A stretch of DNA of 64,000 bases from Planctomycetota bacterium (GCA_016190145.1 JACPRD010000059.1:1-64000), one strand, 5' to 3'; numbered from the stretch's first letter, positions 44,525-53,915 are shown. Translations and numbers: made by a program. The notes: generated by a model from the letters alone, not told the origin.

Positions 44525-44643
44525 ATGGCGCAGGCCACCGCCCCATGCAGCATCCCGTATCCCGCCAGTCTGCCGCGCTGTTTCTCGTCGTGCTGTTTCC
44601 CGCAGACTTCGTATTTCGTCCCGTCAGCGAATCCGTTCTGCAT
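44524..44643 (-). pseudogene. Remnant of the small zinc-ribbon gene
   Basis: Matches the 5' part of 38187-38068: DGTKYEVCGKQHDEKQR against DGTKCEVCGKLHNEEQR. One Cys of the first pair is Tyr here, and the second Cys pair and tail are missing. A deletion of about 137 nt relative to the intact locus joins it to the barrel remnant. Confidence 0.7.
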
Positions 44644-44798
44644 GGCCAGCCTCCCATTCATTCGCGCAGCAACCGCTCTTGGCGCGGTGCGCCAGCGATC
44701 AGGCGGGACGCACAATTCGCGGCATGTTTGATTCCGAGTCGTTCACCTGACTATGATCCTCGTTCATGAGGCGATCACAGCCGGTCGAAGCGTAGCGC

Positions 44799-46475
44799 AT
44801 GCCCCCTGCCTCCAGCAACGCGCTCATCGTTCAGAGCGACAGCACGGTGCTCCTGGAAGTGCATGCTCCACGCGCGGAAGAGGCGCGGGAGGCGCTCGCG
44901 CCGTTCGCCGAGCTCGTCAGAAGCCCGGAGCACGTGCACACCTATCGACTGACGCCGCTCTCCATCTGGAACGCGCGTTCCGCGGGGCTCTCCGGTGCCG
45001 CGATGGTCGCCGCCCTGCGCGAGCATTCGAAGTACCCGGTGCCGGGAAACGTCGCGACCGAAGTCGCGGAGCTGGCGGCGCGGTACGGGCGAGTGGTGCT
45101 CACGAAGAATGGAGAGGCGCTCATGTGTACCTGCTTCGACCGTTCCACGGCGGAGCGGCTCGCGCGCGACAAGGCCGTCGGTCCGCACCTCGAAGACCGG
45201 ATCGACGCGACCCGCTTTCGCGTGCTTCCGGCCGCGCGCGGCGTGCTCAAGCAGGCGCTCGTCGCCGCGGGTTTCCCCGCGGAAGACCTGGCCGGTTACG
45301 CGGCCGGCGAGGAAATGCAGGTCGCCCTTCGCGAAAGGTGCCGTTCGGGCGCCTCGTTCGAGGTGCGCGACTACCAGCGCGGCGCCGCGGACGCGTTCCA
45401 TCTCGCGGGTTCGGACCGGGGTGGCAGCGGCGTCGTCGTGCTTCCCTGCGGTGCAGGAAAGACCATCGTCGGCATGGTGGCGATGGCGGCGGTCGGGCAG
45501 ACGACGCTCATCGTGGCCACCAGTCTCACCTCGGTGAAGCAGTGGCGCCGGGAGATCCTGGACAAGACGACACTTCCCGAGGATGCGATCGCGGAGTACA
45601 CGGGCGAGTCGAAGGCCATCGGGCCGGTGACGCTCACGACCTACCAGGTGCTGACATGGCGGGCCGCTCGAGAGAGCGAGTTTCCACACCTGGCGTTGTT
45701 CCGGGCCCGGTCCTGGGGGCTCATCATCTACGACGAAGTGCACCTCCTTCCCGCGCCGGTCTTCCGCGTCACGGCCGATCTTCAGGCCCGCCGCCGCCTC
45801 GGGCTGACGGCGACTCTGGTGCGCGAGGACGGCCGCGAGGGGGACGTGTTCGCGCTGATCGGGCCCAAGCGCTACGACGTCCCGTGGCGGGAGCTGGAGC
45901 AACGCGCCTGGATCGCGACGGCGGTCTGCACCGAGGTGCGCGTCCCGATGACGGAGGCGCGGCGCATGGAGTACGCGCTCGCCGAACGCCGCGGGCAATT
46001 CCGCATCGCGGCGGAAAACCCCGAAAAGGCCGCGCACGTGCGCGCCGTGGTGGCGAGTTGCCCGGAGGGCCGCGTGCTCGTCATAGGCGAGTATCTTTCC
46101 CAACTCGAGTCCCTCGCTCGCGAGATGTCCGCCCCGCTTGTGACCGGCAAGACGCCGCAGGTCGAGCGGGAGAAACTCTACGACCGGTTCCGCCGCGGCG
46201 AATTGCGCCACCTGATCCTCTCCAAGGTGGGCAACTTCGCCATCGATCTGCCCGACGCGGACGTCCTCATCCAGGTTTCGGGCATGTTCGGGTCGCGTCA
46301 GGAGGAGGCCCAGCGGCTCGGCCGCATCCTTCGGCCGAAGGCGAACGGTCGGACTGCGCACTTTTTTTCCCTGGTGTCGCGCGACACGCGCGAGGAGGAT
46401 TTCGCCCACCATCGAAAGCTCTTCCTCACGGAGCAGGGTTACTCCTATCGCATCGAGATCGTCCCCGGAGCCTGA
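44799..46475 (+). CDS. XPB/Ssl2-family DNA helicase
   Basis: 558 aa. N-terminal damage-recognition-like part (about 1-190), then SF2 motifs: Q-like FEVRDYQRGAADAF, Walker A PCGAGKT (218-222), YDEVH (Asp312, DEVH as in XPB rather than DEAD), LGLTATLVREDGRE, and motif VI QRLGRILRPK. Bacterial XPBs of this size occur in actinobacteria and others and unwind 3'-5'. The next two genes are part of the same run (4-nt gap, then ATGA-type overlap). Confidence 0.92.
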   Translation: MPPASSNALIVQSDSTVLLEVHAPRAEEAREALAPFAELVRSPEHVHTYRLTPLSIWNARSAGLSGAAMVAALREHSKYPVPGNVATEVAELAARYGRVVLTKNGEALMCTCFDRSTAERLARDKAVGPHLEDRIDATRFRVLPAARGVLKQALVAAGFPAEDLAGYAAGEEMQVALRERCRSGASFEVRDYQRGAADAFHLAGSDRGGSGVVVLPCGAGKTIVGMVAMAAVGQTTLIVATSLTSVKQWRREILDKTTLPEDAIAEYTGESKAIGPVTLTTYQVLTWRAARESEFPHLALFRARSWGLIIYDEVHLLPAPVFRVTADLQARRRLGLTATLVREDGREGDVFALIGPKRYDVPWRELEQRAWIATAVCTEVRVPMTEARRMEYALAERRGQFRIAAENPEKAAHVRAVVASCPEGRVLVIGEYLSQLESLAREMSAPLVTGKTPQVEREKLYDRFRRGELRHLILSKVGNFAIDLPDADVLIQVSGMFGSRQEEAQRLGRILRPKANGRTAHFFSLVSRDTREEDFAHHRKLFLTEQGYSYRIEIVPGA

Positions 46476-46479
46476 GTCC

Positions 46480-46746
46480 ATGGTCGATTCCGCTCACCCG
46501 CTGGACCCGTTCCTTCCGTTGCTCCAGGCCGCCCGGCCCGCGATCCTCTCGAACGCGACCCTGCTGGAGGTCCAGGACCTCGCGCAGATGCTCGAGCTGA
46601 GCCGCGATCCGCGCATCGGTCGCCACCTTCTCGCGCGGCTCTCGGATACGGTGGCGATCGTCGACCCTGGCGCGGAGGAACTCCTTGTCAAAGCCCTGCG
46701 CACGGCGGGACACACGCCCAGGACGGTGAAGGGAGTCGAACCGTGA
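46480..46746 (+). CDS. Small hypothetical protein between XPB and its partner
   Basis: 88 aa, helical: FLPLLQAARPAILSNATLLEVQ, LAQMLELSRDPRIGRHLLARL. Starts 4 nt after XPB and overlaps the next ATG. No family recognised; placement suggests a linker subunit. Confidence 0.7.
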   Translation: MVDSAHPLDPFLPLLQAARPAILSNATLLEVQDLAQMLELSRDPRIGRHLLARLSDTVAIVDPGAEELLVKALRTAGHTPRTVKGVEP

Positions 46747-49013
46747 GCCGGGCCGCTCTTCCGTTTGTCCTCGCCGGCAAGCCTGCGCAAGCCGAGCCCA
46801 ACCTCGAGTATGTCAGCTCTGAGGAGGCCCGGAAGGCCGCGCGCTTCTGGGTCGGCAAGGAGGCGAATTCTCTGCGCAAGGCCGAATGCATGGAGCGGCT
46901 CCTCCGCGCCTGGCGCGATCCAAGGCGAGCCGCCGAAGTCGTGGAGGCGCTCCGGCCGGATGAACGCGCCGCGCTGGCCGTCGTCCGGCGCTTCGGCGGG
47001 TCCATTTCGGGGGAGATCCTCCGGCGCGAGCTTCTCGCCAGAGAAGTCGTCAAGGAGAAAAAGCGGGGAGACCCCGACTACTACCGCAGGGACGACGATC
47101 CGGTGCTCAATCTGTGCGAACGCTTCGTGCTCATGAGGGAAGCGGGAACCTGGGACTCCTATTCAGGCGGTCTCTCGGTCCGATACCCGGGCGTCGCGTT
47201 GCCCGCCCGGGTAGCCGCCCTGATCGAGCCGGCCGCTTCGCTCGATTGGAAGGCATCGGCGCCCGCCGGCAAGGCACCGGAATCGGCCGTCGGCCGGGCG
47301 CCCGCGCAGGTGATGGTCGATCTGGAGCAGACGGCCGGAGCTCTGCGGGCCATGGGCGGCTGGAAAGTCAACCAGGGCGGAGCGCTGCCCGCCGCGGCGC
47401 GAAACCGGCTGGGCAAGCTGCTGCCTTCGGCGGGGAAGGACCCGCTCGAACCGCCGGACCGGTGTGTCCTCGATTACGCCCTGCTGTGCGCCCTCGGAGC
47501 CGTCGAGATCGACGGGGCCGAGGGGCGGCTTGAACCCGAGCGCGCGGAGCGCCTGCTGCAACTTCCTTGCGAAGCGCAGGCGTCCGGGTGGATTCGCGCG
47601 TGGATGACCCTGCGCATCTGGCAGGATGCCATCGGCGGGGTGCCCGACCGCGACAACCGGGAGGAATCCACGCGCATCGACCCGAACTCGATGCGCAAGG
47701 CCCGGGAGCTTCTTGTCTGGACGCTCACGCGCGTCGCGCACAGCGGCATCGGCTGGCTCGATCTCGAGACGTTCCTCCTGGATCTCTATGTGGCCGCCGG
47801 CGAGTACGGCTTCTCTTTCTACTGGCACGATTACGCCTGGACGCCTCGTCTTGCCTCGGCCGCCGGGAAGGACGCGCTGCCGGCCGGGTTCGAGCGCTCG
47901 CGCGCCTTCTGGATGGACGACGGGGGTGTCTGGGCGGCGAACGCGCTGCTCTCCACTTTCGTCCACCTCGGCGTCGTCGAGCGGGGACGCAGCGGCGGCG
48001 CCCGTTCCGAGCGCTGGTCTTTCCGTCTCACCGAAATCGGCATGGCCGTCTTCGGCGCTCCCGAAGTCCGGCGCCCGAGGGCACCGGAGAGCGAAAAGTG
48101 CCTCACCGTTCAGCCGAACCACGAAATCCTGCTCTATCTCGACGCCGCCGACGGGGCGGCCGTGACGACGCTCGGGCGAATCGCGTCGCGGGCGTCCACG
48201 ACCGGCGTCGTCCAGACTTTCGAATTGACGCGCGACTCCGTGTACGGGGCGCTCGAGGGAGGAATGACTGCCGACGCGATCGAGTCGTTCCTCGCCGAAC
48301 GGAGCCGCAACAGCCTGCCGGCGAATGTCGCCCAATCCCTCGCCGACTGGTCGCGCAAACGCGATGCCCTCGTCGTGCGCGGCGGAGTCGCCGTCGGGGC
48401 GAATCTGCCCGAAGGCCAGGATGTCCTCCGGGGCCGCGCCGTGGGGAAGCGATTCGTCCTCGCCTCGGCAAGGGCGGCGGGCAAGGAGGCGCAGGCTGTG
48501 CGCATCGCAGCGGAGTCCGCGGTTCCGCCGCGCAACTGGATGATCAACGAATACGGAGTCGTCTCGCCGGAAGAGCCGATGTCTCTCATCGGCGGCGCCC
48601 GGATGCGCCGCTTCGCCGTCTCCTCCGGGAACTCCTGGCGGATCACTCGCGAGTCCGTTCGCGCGGCGCGCGAACTGGGCATCACGAGCGACCAGATCCT
48701 CGCCTGGCTGGAAGCGCACCTGAGCCAGGAGTTGCCGCCGGTTCTGGCGGCTGCCATCAGGAACTGGGCGGGCGCGCGCGCGAAGTCATTCCTCGGCGAC
48801 GTGGTTCTTCTTCAGGTCGACGACCCCAAGGCGTTCGACGCGCTGCGGCGGAGCGCGCGTCTCCGCCCGTTCCTCCAGGGCACGCTGGCCCCCGGTTGCT
48901 TCATCGTGGCGGCGAACATGCGCGACGAGGCGAGCAAGCTTCTGGGTGAGCTGGGATTCGCGCTCGACGGGCCCTGCAAGCTCGAAGGGGAGGCCCCGGG
49001 GACGGGGTTTTGA
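46743..49013 (+). CDS. Helicase-associated XPB-partner protein (Helicase_C_3 type)
   Basis: 756 aa. N-terminal helical winged-helix stretches, then the segment CLTVQPNHEILLYLDAADGA...IASRASTTGVVQTFELTRDS...ALEGGMTADAIESFLAERS, which is the XPB/Ssl2 N-terminal helicase-associated (Helicase_C_3) domain. A similar protein next to XPB is found in mycobacteria (the Rv0861c-Rv0862c pair, from memory). Likely a DNA-binding or nuclease-type partner for XPB in repair or defence. No obvious nuclease motif seen. Confidence 0.8.
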   Translation: MSRAALPFVLAGKPAQAEPNLEYVSSEEARKAARFWVGKEANSLRKAECMERLLRAWRDPRRAAEVVEALRPDERAALAVVRRFGGSISGEILRRELLAREVVKEKKRGDPDYYRRDDDPVLNLCERFVLMREAGTWDSYSGGLSVRYPGVALPARVAALIEPAASLDWKASAPAGKAPESAVGRAPAQVMVDLEQTAGALRAMGGWKVNQGGALPAAARNRLGKLLPSAGKDPLEPPDRCVLDYALLCALGAVEIDGAEGRLEPERAERLLQLPCEAQASGWIRAWMTLRIWQDAIGGVPDRDNREESTRIDPNSMRKARELLVWTLTRVAHSGIGWLDLETFLLDLYVAAGEYGFSFYWHDYAWTPRLASAAGKDALPAGFERSRAFWMDDGGVWAANALLSTFVHLGVVERGRSGGARSERWSFRLTEIGMAVFGAPEVRRPRAPESEKCLTVQPNHEILLYLDAADGAAVTTLGRIASRASTTGVVQTFELTRDSVYGALEGGMTADAIESFLAERSRNSLPANVAQSLADWSRKRDALVVRGGVAVGANLPEGQDVLRGRAVGKRFVLASARAAGKEAQAVRIAAESAVPPRNWMINEYGVVSPEEPMSLIGGARMRRFAVSSGNSWRITRESVRAARELGITSDQILAWLEAHLSQELPPVLAAAIRNWAGARAKSFLGDVVLLQVDDPKAFDALRRSARLRPFLQGTLAPGCFIVAANMRDEASKLLGELGFALDGPCKLEGEAPGTGF

Positions 49014-49127
49014 GCCGGCGTGTCTGATCGAAGGCGAGGCCGTAACGGCGTTCCATAGCCGCCCGACATCGTTCGCATGCATGGAGAAATCACTGGCGGG
49101 ATGGGAGGATGAAAATGCGATCCAATG

Positions 49128-49155
49128 TGTAGGTAAATATGAATTAGTACCTACA
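49128..49155. promoter_or_regulatory. Operator of the first AbiEi-type gene
   Basis: Perfect 8-bp inverted repeat TGTAGGTA / TACCTACA with a 12-nt AT-rich spacer, 45 nt before ATG 49201, in an AT-rich patch (49014-49200). AbiEi antitoxins bind such inverted repeats. Confidence 0.7.
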
Positions 49156-49200
49156 GTTTGTGCTTCATTCCTACTTCTTCTTCTGTCAGAATCGCTGGTG

Positions 49201-49785
49201 ATGAAACTCGATCTGGCCCAACTGCCCGCCATCCTTCGACCCGCGGATGTCGCCGGGGCAGGCCACGCCGGCAGTCGCCTCAGGCCGCTCCTTCGCAGCG
49301 GGAGCGTGACCCGCCTTGCGCGCGGCGTCTACCTGAATCACGCCGCCGCGCCATCCGAGCTCGCCACCGTCGCCGCAGTCTGTAGCCGGGTGCCTGACGC
49401 CATCGTCTGCCTCTTCTCCGCACTGCTGATCCATGACATCGGAACCCAGCTTCCCCACGCGGTCTGGATCGCCGTTCACCCCAAGGCCCGGAAACCAAAC
49501 CTGACGAGCCTATCCACGAGGATCGTGCGCTTCTCCGGCCCATCGGCAACCTACGGCGTCCTCCATCGAACGGCCGATGGCATCCCCTTCCGCATCACCT
49601 CCCCGGCCCGCACGATCGTGGACTGCTTCCGCTACCGCAACAAGCTCGGACTCGACGTTGCGCTGGAAGCGCTGACGGACGGCGTTCGGCGGAAGAAGGT
49701 CCCCGTCGCCGAGATCGACAGAGCGGCGGACGTGCTCCGCATGAGGAACGTCATGCGGCCCTATCTGGAGATGCTTCTCGCGTGA
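49201..49785 (+). CDS. AbiEi-type antitoxin/transcriptional regulator, no toxin partner
   Basis: 194 aa from ATG 49201. Winged-helix start with LRPLLRSGSVTRLARGVYL, then SPARTIVDCFRYRNKLGLDVALEAL, the AbiEi C-terminal pattern. Ends DVLRMRNVMRPYLEMLLA. No AbiEii gene directly follows; a second AbiEi starts 103 nt later. Orphan, or a regulator of the pair behind it. Confidence 0.85.
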   Translation: MKLDLAQLPAILRPADVAGAGHAGSRLRPLLRSGSVTRLARGVYLNHAAAPSELATVAAVCSRVPDAIVCLFSALLIHDIGTQLPHAVWIAVHPKARKPNLTSLSTRIVRFSGPSATYGVLHRTADGIPFRITSPARTIVDCFRYRNKLGLDVALEALTDGVRRKKVPVAEIDRAADVLRMRNVMRPYLEMLLA

Positions 49786-49844
49786 ACCGAAGGGGTTGCA
49801 ACCACGCTGCATCTGCGCGATATCGTCGACAGTCCACCCCCGGT

Positions 49845-49919
49845 TGCCGACATTTTTGGGTTGAAGGGGTCGTCCAGATTTCAGATAATGTCGGCACTGA
49901 TGCATAGTATGCCGACATT
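49845..49919. promoter_or_regulatory. Operator array of the second AbiE module
   Basis: AATGTCGGCA (49887-49896) and TGCCGACATT (49910-49919) form a perfect 10-bp inverted repeat with a 13-nt spacer; a third TGCCGACATT half-site lies at 49845-49854. The repeat overlaps the start codons of the AbiEi gene. Confidence 0.75.
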
Positions 49920-50541
49920 TTCAGGAAAGAACGACTCGGGAGAGATTCCCCTCACGCTCGACCGCCTCCGACGCAGCGGCCTGGGGGCCGTCTTTCGCCC
50001 CGGCAAACTGGAGGCGGCCGGGATCAGCTACGATCAGCTTCGCTCCCTCGTCCGCTCGGGGAAAATCGAGCGCATCGCACGCGGGCTCTACCACCTCACC
50101 GACTCCGAGCCTACCGAGCGCCACCACCTCGCCGCCGTCTGCGCCCGGGTGCCGAACTCCATCGTGTGCCTCCTGTCGGCGCTCCAGTTCCACAGCATCG
50201 GAACTCAGCTTCCCCGGGAAATCTGGCTGGCCATCCCGCACAAGGCCCGGCCTCCAAGACTCCCCGGTTTCAAGACGCGACTGCTCCGGTTCTCCGGTGC
50301 ATCCTGGAGGTACGGGATCCTCGATGTGGAATTCGAAGGAGTTCCGGGGAAGGTCACGAATCCGGCCCGGACCGTCGTCGACTGTTTCCGTTTCGAACGC
50401 CTCATCGGGCGCGAAGCGGCGATGGAGGCGCTGCGCGAGGCTCTGCGGCAGAGGAAGGTGACGGCGGACGCCCTGTATCGGATCCTGGGAGTCCTGCCGT
50501 GCCGAAGACTCGTCTCGATCCTCGAGGCGACCGCTCCATGA
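49888..50541 (+). CDS. AbiEi antitoxin of a type IV toxin-antitoxin system
   Basis: 217 aa from ATG 49888; ATG 49900 and 49909 are in frame and within the operator. LDRLRRSGLGAVFRPGKLEAAGIS, then LVRSGKIERIARGLYHL, is the AbiEi winged helix; NPARTVVDCFRFERLIGREAAMEALREAL the C-terminal part. About 40% like its upstream neighbour by eye. Stop overlaps the toxin ATG. Confidence 0.9.
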   Translation: MSALMHSMPTFSGKNDSGEIPLTLDRLRRSGLGAVFRPGKLEAAGISYDQLRSLVRSGKIERIARGLYHLTDSEPTERHHLAAVCARVPNSIVCLLSALQFHSIGTQLPREIWLAIPHKARPPRLPGFKTRLLRFSGASWRYGILDVEFEGVPGKVTNPARTVVDCFRFERLIGREAAMEALREALRQRKVTADALYRILGVLPCRRLVSILEATAP

Positions 50542-51458
50542 GCCCCAACATCCCAGCTTCAATCAAGGGCCGGCTGCTAAACATCGCCCGAGAGAAGGGC
50601 GAGGAGTTCGAGTTCTTCCTCGTTCGGTTCGCCTGCGAGCGATTCCTGTACCGGCTCGGCGCCTCCCAGCTTCGCAACCGATTCATCCTCAAAGGGGCTG
50701 CGCTGCTGGCCCTCTGGATGAAAGACCCGTATCGGGCGACGCGCGACCTCGATTTCCTGGCGACCGGCCCGAGCGATGAAGCGGCGATTCGCGACGTGGT
50801 GCGGGCGATCTGCTCCGTCCCGTGCCCGGAAGACGGAATGACATTCGATCTTGAGAATCTCGAAATCTCGGAAATCCGCGCCGAGCAGGAATATCCTGGG
50901 CAGCGAGCCGTGCTGATCGCGCATCTGGGCAAGTCGAGAATCCGCCTGCAAGTCGATTTCGGTTTCGGCGACGCGGTCACACTGGGGCCCCAGCCCACCG
51001 AATATCCCACGCTCCTGCCAGGGCTGGCGTCGCCTCGCCTGCGGACATACCCCAGGGAGTTCGCCATCGCCGAGAAGTTCGAGGCGATGGTCAAGCTGGG
51101 CAGGAGGAACAGTCGGATGAAGGACTTCCACGACATCTGGGCACTCTCGTCGCAGTTCGCGTTCGACGGCGCGGCGCTCCAGGCCGCTGTATCCCGGTGC
51201 TTCGAACGGCGTGGCACCGCCTGGACTGCCGAGGTTCCCGACGTGCTCACCGCGACGTTTTACTCAGACGCCGCCCTGCAGTCGCGCTGGGCCGCCTACA
51301 AGCGAGCGGGGGCGTCCCGAACGCCGCCGCCCTCTGAATTCGACGAGATCGGAGAGCTCCTGCGTCAATTCCTGGGGCCGGTGCGAGACAGCATCATGTC
51401 GGGAAATGTTCTGGGAAGATCCTGGCGCGCGGACGGACACTGGGAGGTGGCATCGTGA
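50538..51458 (+). CDS. AbiEii nucleotidyltransferase toxin
   Basis: 306 aa, normal length for AbiEii/AbiGii. LKGAALLALWMKDPYRATRDLDFL holds the GG-like...D-x-D nucleotidyltransferase core (here KGAAL and RDLDF), and EKFEAMVKLGRRNSRMKDFHDIW the conserved K...R...KDF-D helix. Such toxins transfer nucleotides (GTP-dependent in AbiEii; CTP to tRNA in MenT relatives) and abort phage infection. Antitoxin directly upstream. Confidence 0.92.
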   Translation: MSPNIPASIKGRLLNIAREKGEEFEFFLVRFACERFLYRLGASQLRNRFILKGAALLALWMKDPYRATRDLDFLATGPSDEAAIRDVVRAICSVPCPEDGMTFDLENLEISEIRAEQEYPGQRAVLIAHLGKSRIRLQVDFGFGDAVTLGPQPTEYPTLLPGLASPRLRTYPREFAIAEKFEAMVKLGRRNSRMKDFHDIWALSSQFAFDGAALQAAVSRCFERRGTAWTAEVPDVLTATFYSDAALQSRWAAYKRAGASRTPPPSEFDEIGELLRQFLGPVRDSIMSGNVLGRSWRADGHWEVAS

Positions 51459-51498
51459 GCGAAACGCAGAATCGCGCGCGGGATGCCGGGCAGCGGTC

Positions 51499-51588
51499 GA
51501 GGTTCCAGACGAGGAGATCGACCGCGCGGTGGACGTGCTCCGCGTCCGGAACGTCATGCGGCCCTGTCTGGAGGATTCTCTCTCGTGA
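51499..51588 (+). pseudogene. 3' remnant of a third AbiEi gene
   Basis: EVPDEEIDRAVDVLRVRNVM followed by RPCLEDSLS and a TGA. Aligns over 77 nt with the end of the first AbiEi (49709-49785), about 83% by hand count. No 5' part. Confidence 0.75.
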
Positions 51589-52604
51589 ACACGCGCATCC
51601 ATCAGTTTCTCGTCGTGGCCGAGAAATTCCAGACGGGGTTCGACGAACCGCTTCTCCACACCATGTACGAGGACAAGAAGCTCGACTGCGTCCACGCGGT
51701 GCAGACGCTCTCCCGGCTGAACCGCGTGGCCCCTTCCAAGGGCGAGACGATGGTGCTCGACTTCGTCAACGACGCCGAGGACATCCAGAAGGCGTTCGAG
51801 CCGTACTACGAGAAGACGATGCTGACGGAGGCCACGGATCCCAACAAGCTGTACGACCTCGAGCGAAAGCTGAAGGAGTTCCATGTCATCGAAGAGGCGG
51901 ACCTCCTGACGTTCTCCGAACTCTATTTCAGGAACGCCACGCAGGACCGGCTGTTCGCGGCTCTCGCGCCGGCGGTCGAACGCGCGAAGTCGCTCGACCC
52001 GGAGGAGAAGGCGGACTTGCGGGGGAGCCTGAAGGACTACGTCCGACTCTACGCCTTCCTGTCGCAGGTTCTGACCTTCTCGGATCCGGGACTCGAGCGG
52101 CTCTACCAGTTCGCCCGATACCTGTGGCGGCGACTCCCGGCGGATGACGACAAGCTCCCCCTCGAGGTTCAGCAGGCCATCGACATCGATTCCTATCGCG
52201 TCCGCGAGACCCGTCGCGGCAAGATCGCGCTCGAGCGCGGCAACGGCGACCTCGATCCGATGACCATGGAGACCCCGCACCTCGTCCCCGCGGAGGACCT
52301 GGAGCCGCTCTCGGCGATCATCCGCGAGCTCAACGAGCGCTTCGGCACCGACTTCTCAGAGGACGACAGGGTCTCGATCCACGCCCTGGAGCAGCGCCTC
52401 GCGACGGACGAGTCCCTCAAGACGAGCGTCCGCGTCAACACCACGGAGAACGCGCGCCTGACCTTCGATCACATCGTCGGCGACAAGCTGCAGGACATGG
52501 CGGACACGGACTTCAAGTTCTTCAAGCGCGTGAACGACAACCCGCAGTTCGCGAAGTTTCTGCTGGACTGGCTGTTCGAGAGATACAGGAAGTCGGTGAC
52601 CTGA
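51585..52604 (+). pseudogene. hsdR: Type I restriction HsdR, C-terminal part only
   Basis: 339 aa if translated from GTG 51585, which overlaps the remnant's TGA. Helicase motif V region FLVVAEKFQTGFDEPLLHTMY and motif VI VQTLSRLNRVAP are kept; then the HsdR C-terminal helical domain (FDHIVGDKLQDMADTDFKFF). The nuclease and helicase domain 1 are missing (full HsdR is about 1000 aa), and no hsdM or hsdS lies nearby. A broken restriction locus. Confidence 0.85.
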
Positions 52605-52633
52605 TTCTGGAAGACGTCGATGTCCCCCCGCCC

Positions 52634-53818
52634 TCAACTTCCCCCCGAGCGATGGCGCTTCAGCTTCTCCAGAGCGCTCCGAAGCACCGGATGTCCCGGA
52701 GCGAGCTTCAGCGCTTCCTCGATCAGCGGGATGGCGCTCCCGTGATCGCCGAGCAGGCTCAAGACACTCGCGAGATTTGCGAGCACGGGAACGGACGTCG
52801 GGCGGTCGCGGCGGGCGATCTCGAAATAGCGGCGTGCCTGAACGAGCGAGTCGCCCGGATCGAGGTTGCGGCGGGTGAGGAGCGTGTGGCGCATCAGGAA
52901 GGCGGCGCCGTGGACGGACGCGCCTGCGGAGGGATCGCCGCTGCGATGCTCGAGTTCGTCCACAATCGAGATGATTTCGTGGACGACACGAAGGGCCGCA
53001 TCGTCGGCGGGATCGCTGTCCTGGACGACGGCGAGTGCGGTGTGCCAGTCGGCCAGCGGATCGCCATCGGCCTGGGCGCGGGCGACTCCCACTTCGAACA
53101 GGACAAGGCCCAGGCGGCCGCGGAGGTCCTTTCGGAGAGGATCGAGCGTGAGGGCGCGCCCCAGGTCGTCGGCGATCGACTGGGCCTCCGCAAGCGGGAG
53201 AACGGGCGTCTTGTCGAGTCCCTTGTGCAGGTGCAGGCGCATGAGCGCCCTGCCGTCGTAGAAGCCGGATTGACCGGGTTCGAGCCGGATCGCTTCTGAG
53301 TAATCGTTCACCGCTGCGAGGCAGATTTCTCGGGCAGCCGAAAGGTCATCCATGAAAAAGACGAGACGCCACCGGGCGAGGCCGAGCTGGGCGTGGTACT
53401 CGGCAATGGAGGCCTCGAGTCGCACGGCCTCGATCCAGTCGGCGATGGCGGCCTCAATGTGTGCCCTCGCTCCGGGGAGCGCTGAACCCTGCGGTCCGGC
53501 GAGCAGGAAGTTCGCCAGCGCCCTGCCGTTGCGGTACACGGGACTCGCCGGGTCGTGTCGGACGAGGTCTTCGTAATCCGAGAGCGCGCTCCGGAGCGCG
53601 GAATCGCCTTCCTCGCCGGCCTGGCGGCCCTTTTCGAGGCAGGCGAGGGCTCGTCCCCACCGCGCCGCCACGTCTCCCGCGTTCTCGTGAAGCCGTTGAC
53701 CGAAAGCGGCGATCGCGGCGCGCAGTTCGCGCGGACTGCGGGCCTCGGCGTCCACGGATGCGCGGAGGTGGCGGGCGCCGCGGAGGAGAGGGTCATCGGC
53801 CGGGGACGGTGCGGTCAT
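52634..53818 (-). CDS. TPR-repeat protein
   Basis: 394 aa, no signal peptide. Helical pairs of TPR type: ALSDYEDLVRHDPASPVYRNGRAL, CLAAVNDYSEAIRLEPGQSGFYDGRAL, ALTLDPLRKDLRGRLGL, ANLASVLSLLGDHGSAIPLIEEALKLAPGHP, each given here in part. Cytoplasmic scaffold. Placed after the restriction remnant in opposite direction. Specific role unknown. Confidence 0.75.
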   Translation of the reverse strand: MTAPSPADDPLLRGARHLRASVDAEARSPRELRAAIAAFGQRLHENAGDVAARWGRALACLEKGRQAGEEGDSALRSALSDYEDLVRHDPASPVYRNGRALANFLLAGPQGSALPGARAHIEAAIADWIEAVRLEASIAEYHAQLGLARWRLVFFMDDLSAAREICLAAVNDYSEAIRLEPGQSGFYDGRALMRLHLHKGLDKTPVLPLAEAQSIADDLGRALTLDPLRKDLRGRLGLVLFEVGVARAQADGDPLADWHTALAVVQDSDPADDAALRVVHEIISIVDELEHRSGDPSAGASVHGAAFLMRHTLLTRRNLDPGDSLVQARRYFEIARRDRPTSVPVLANLASVLSLLGDHGSAIPLIEEALKLAPGHPVLRSALEKLKRHRSGGS

Positions 53819-53915
53819 GTCGGGAACATGTTACAGCATGGGCCGTTCAGCGCTGAGTGCCCGACGTTCGGAGTTGAGGGCGTGGCCCTCCCACCCGCGC
53901 CCGTGACAGGCAACT

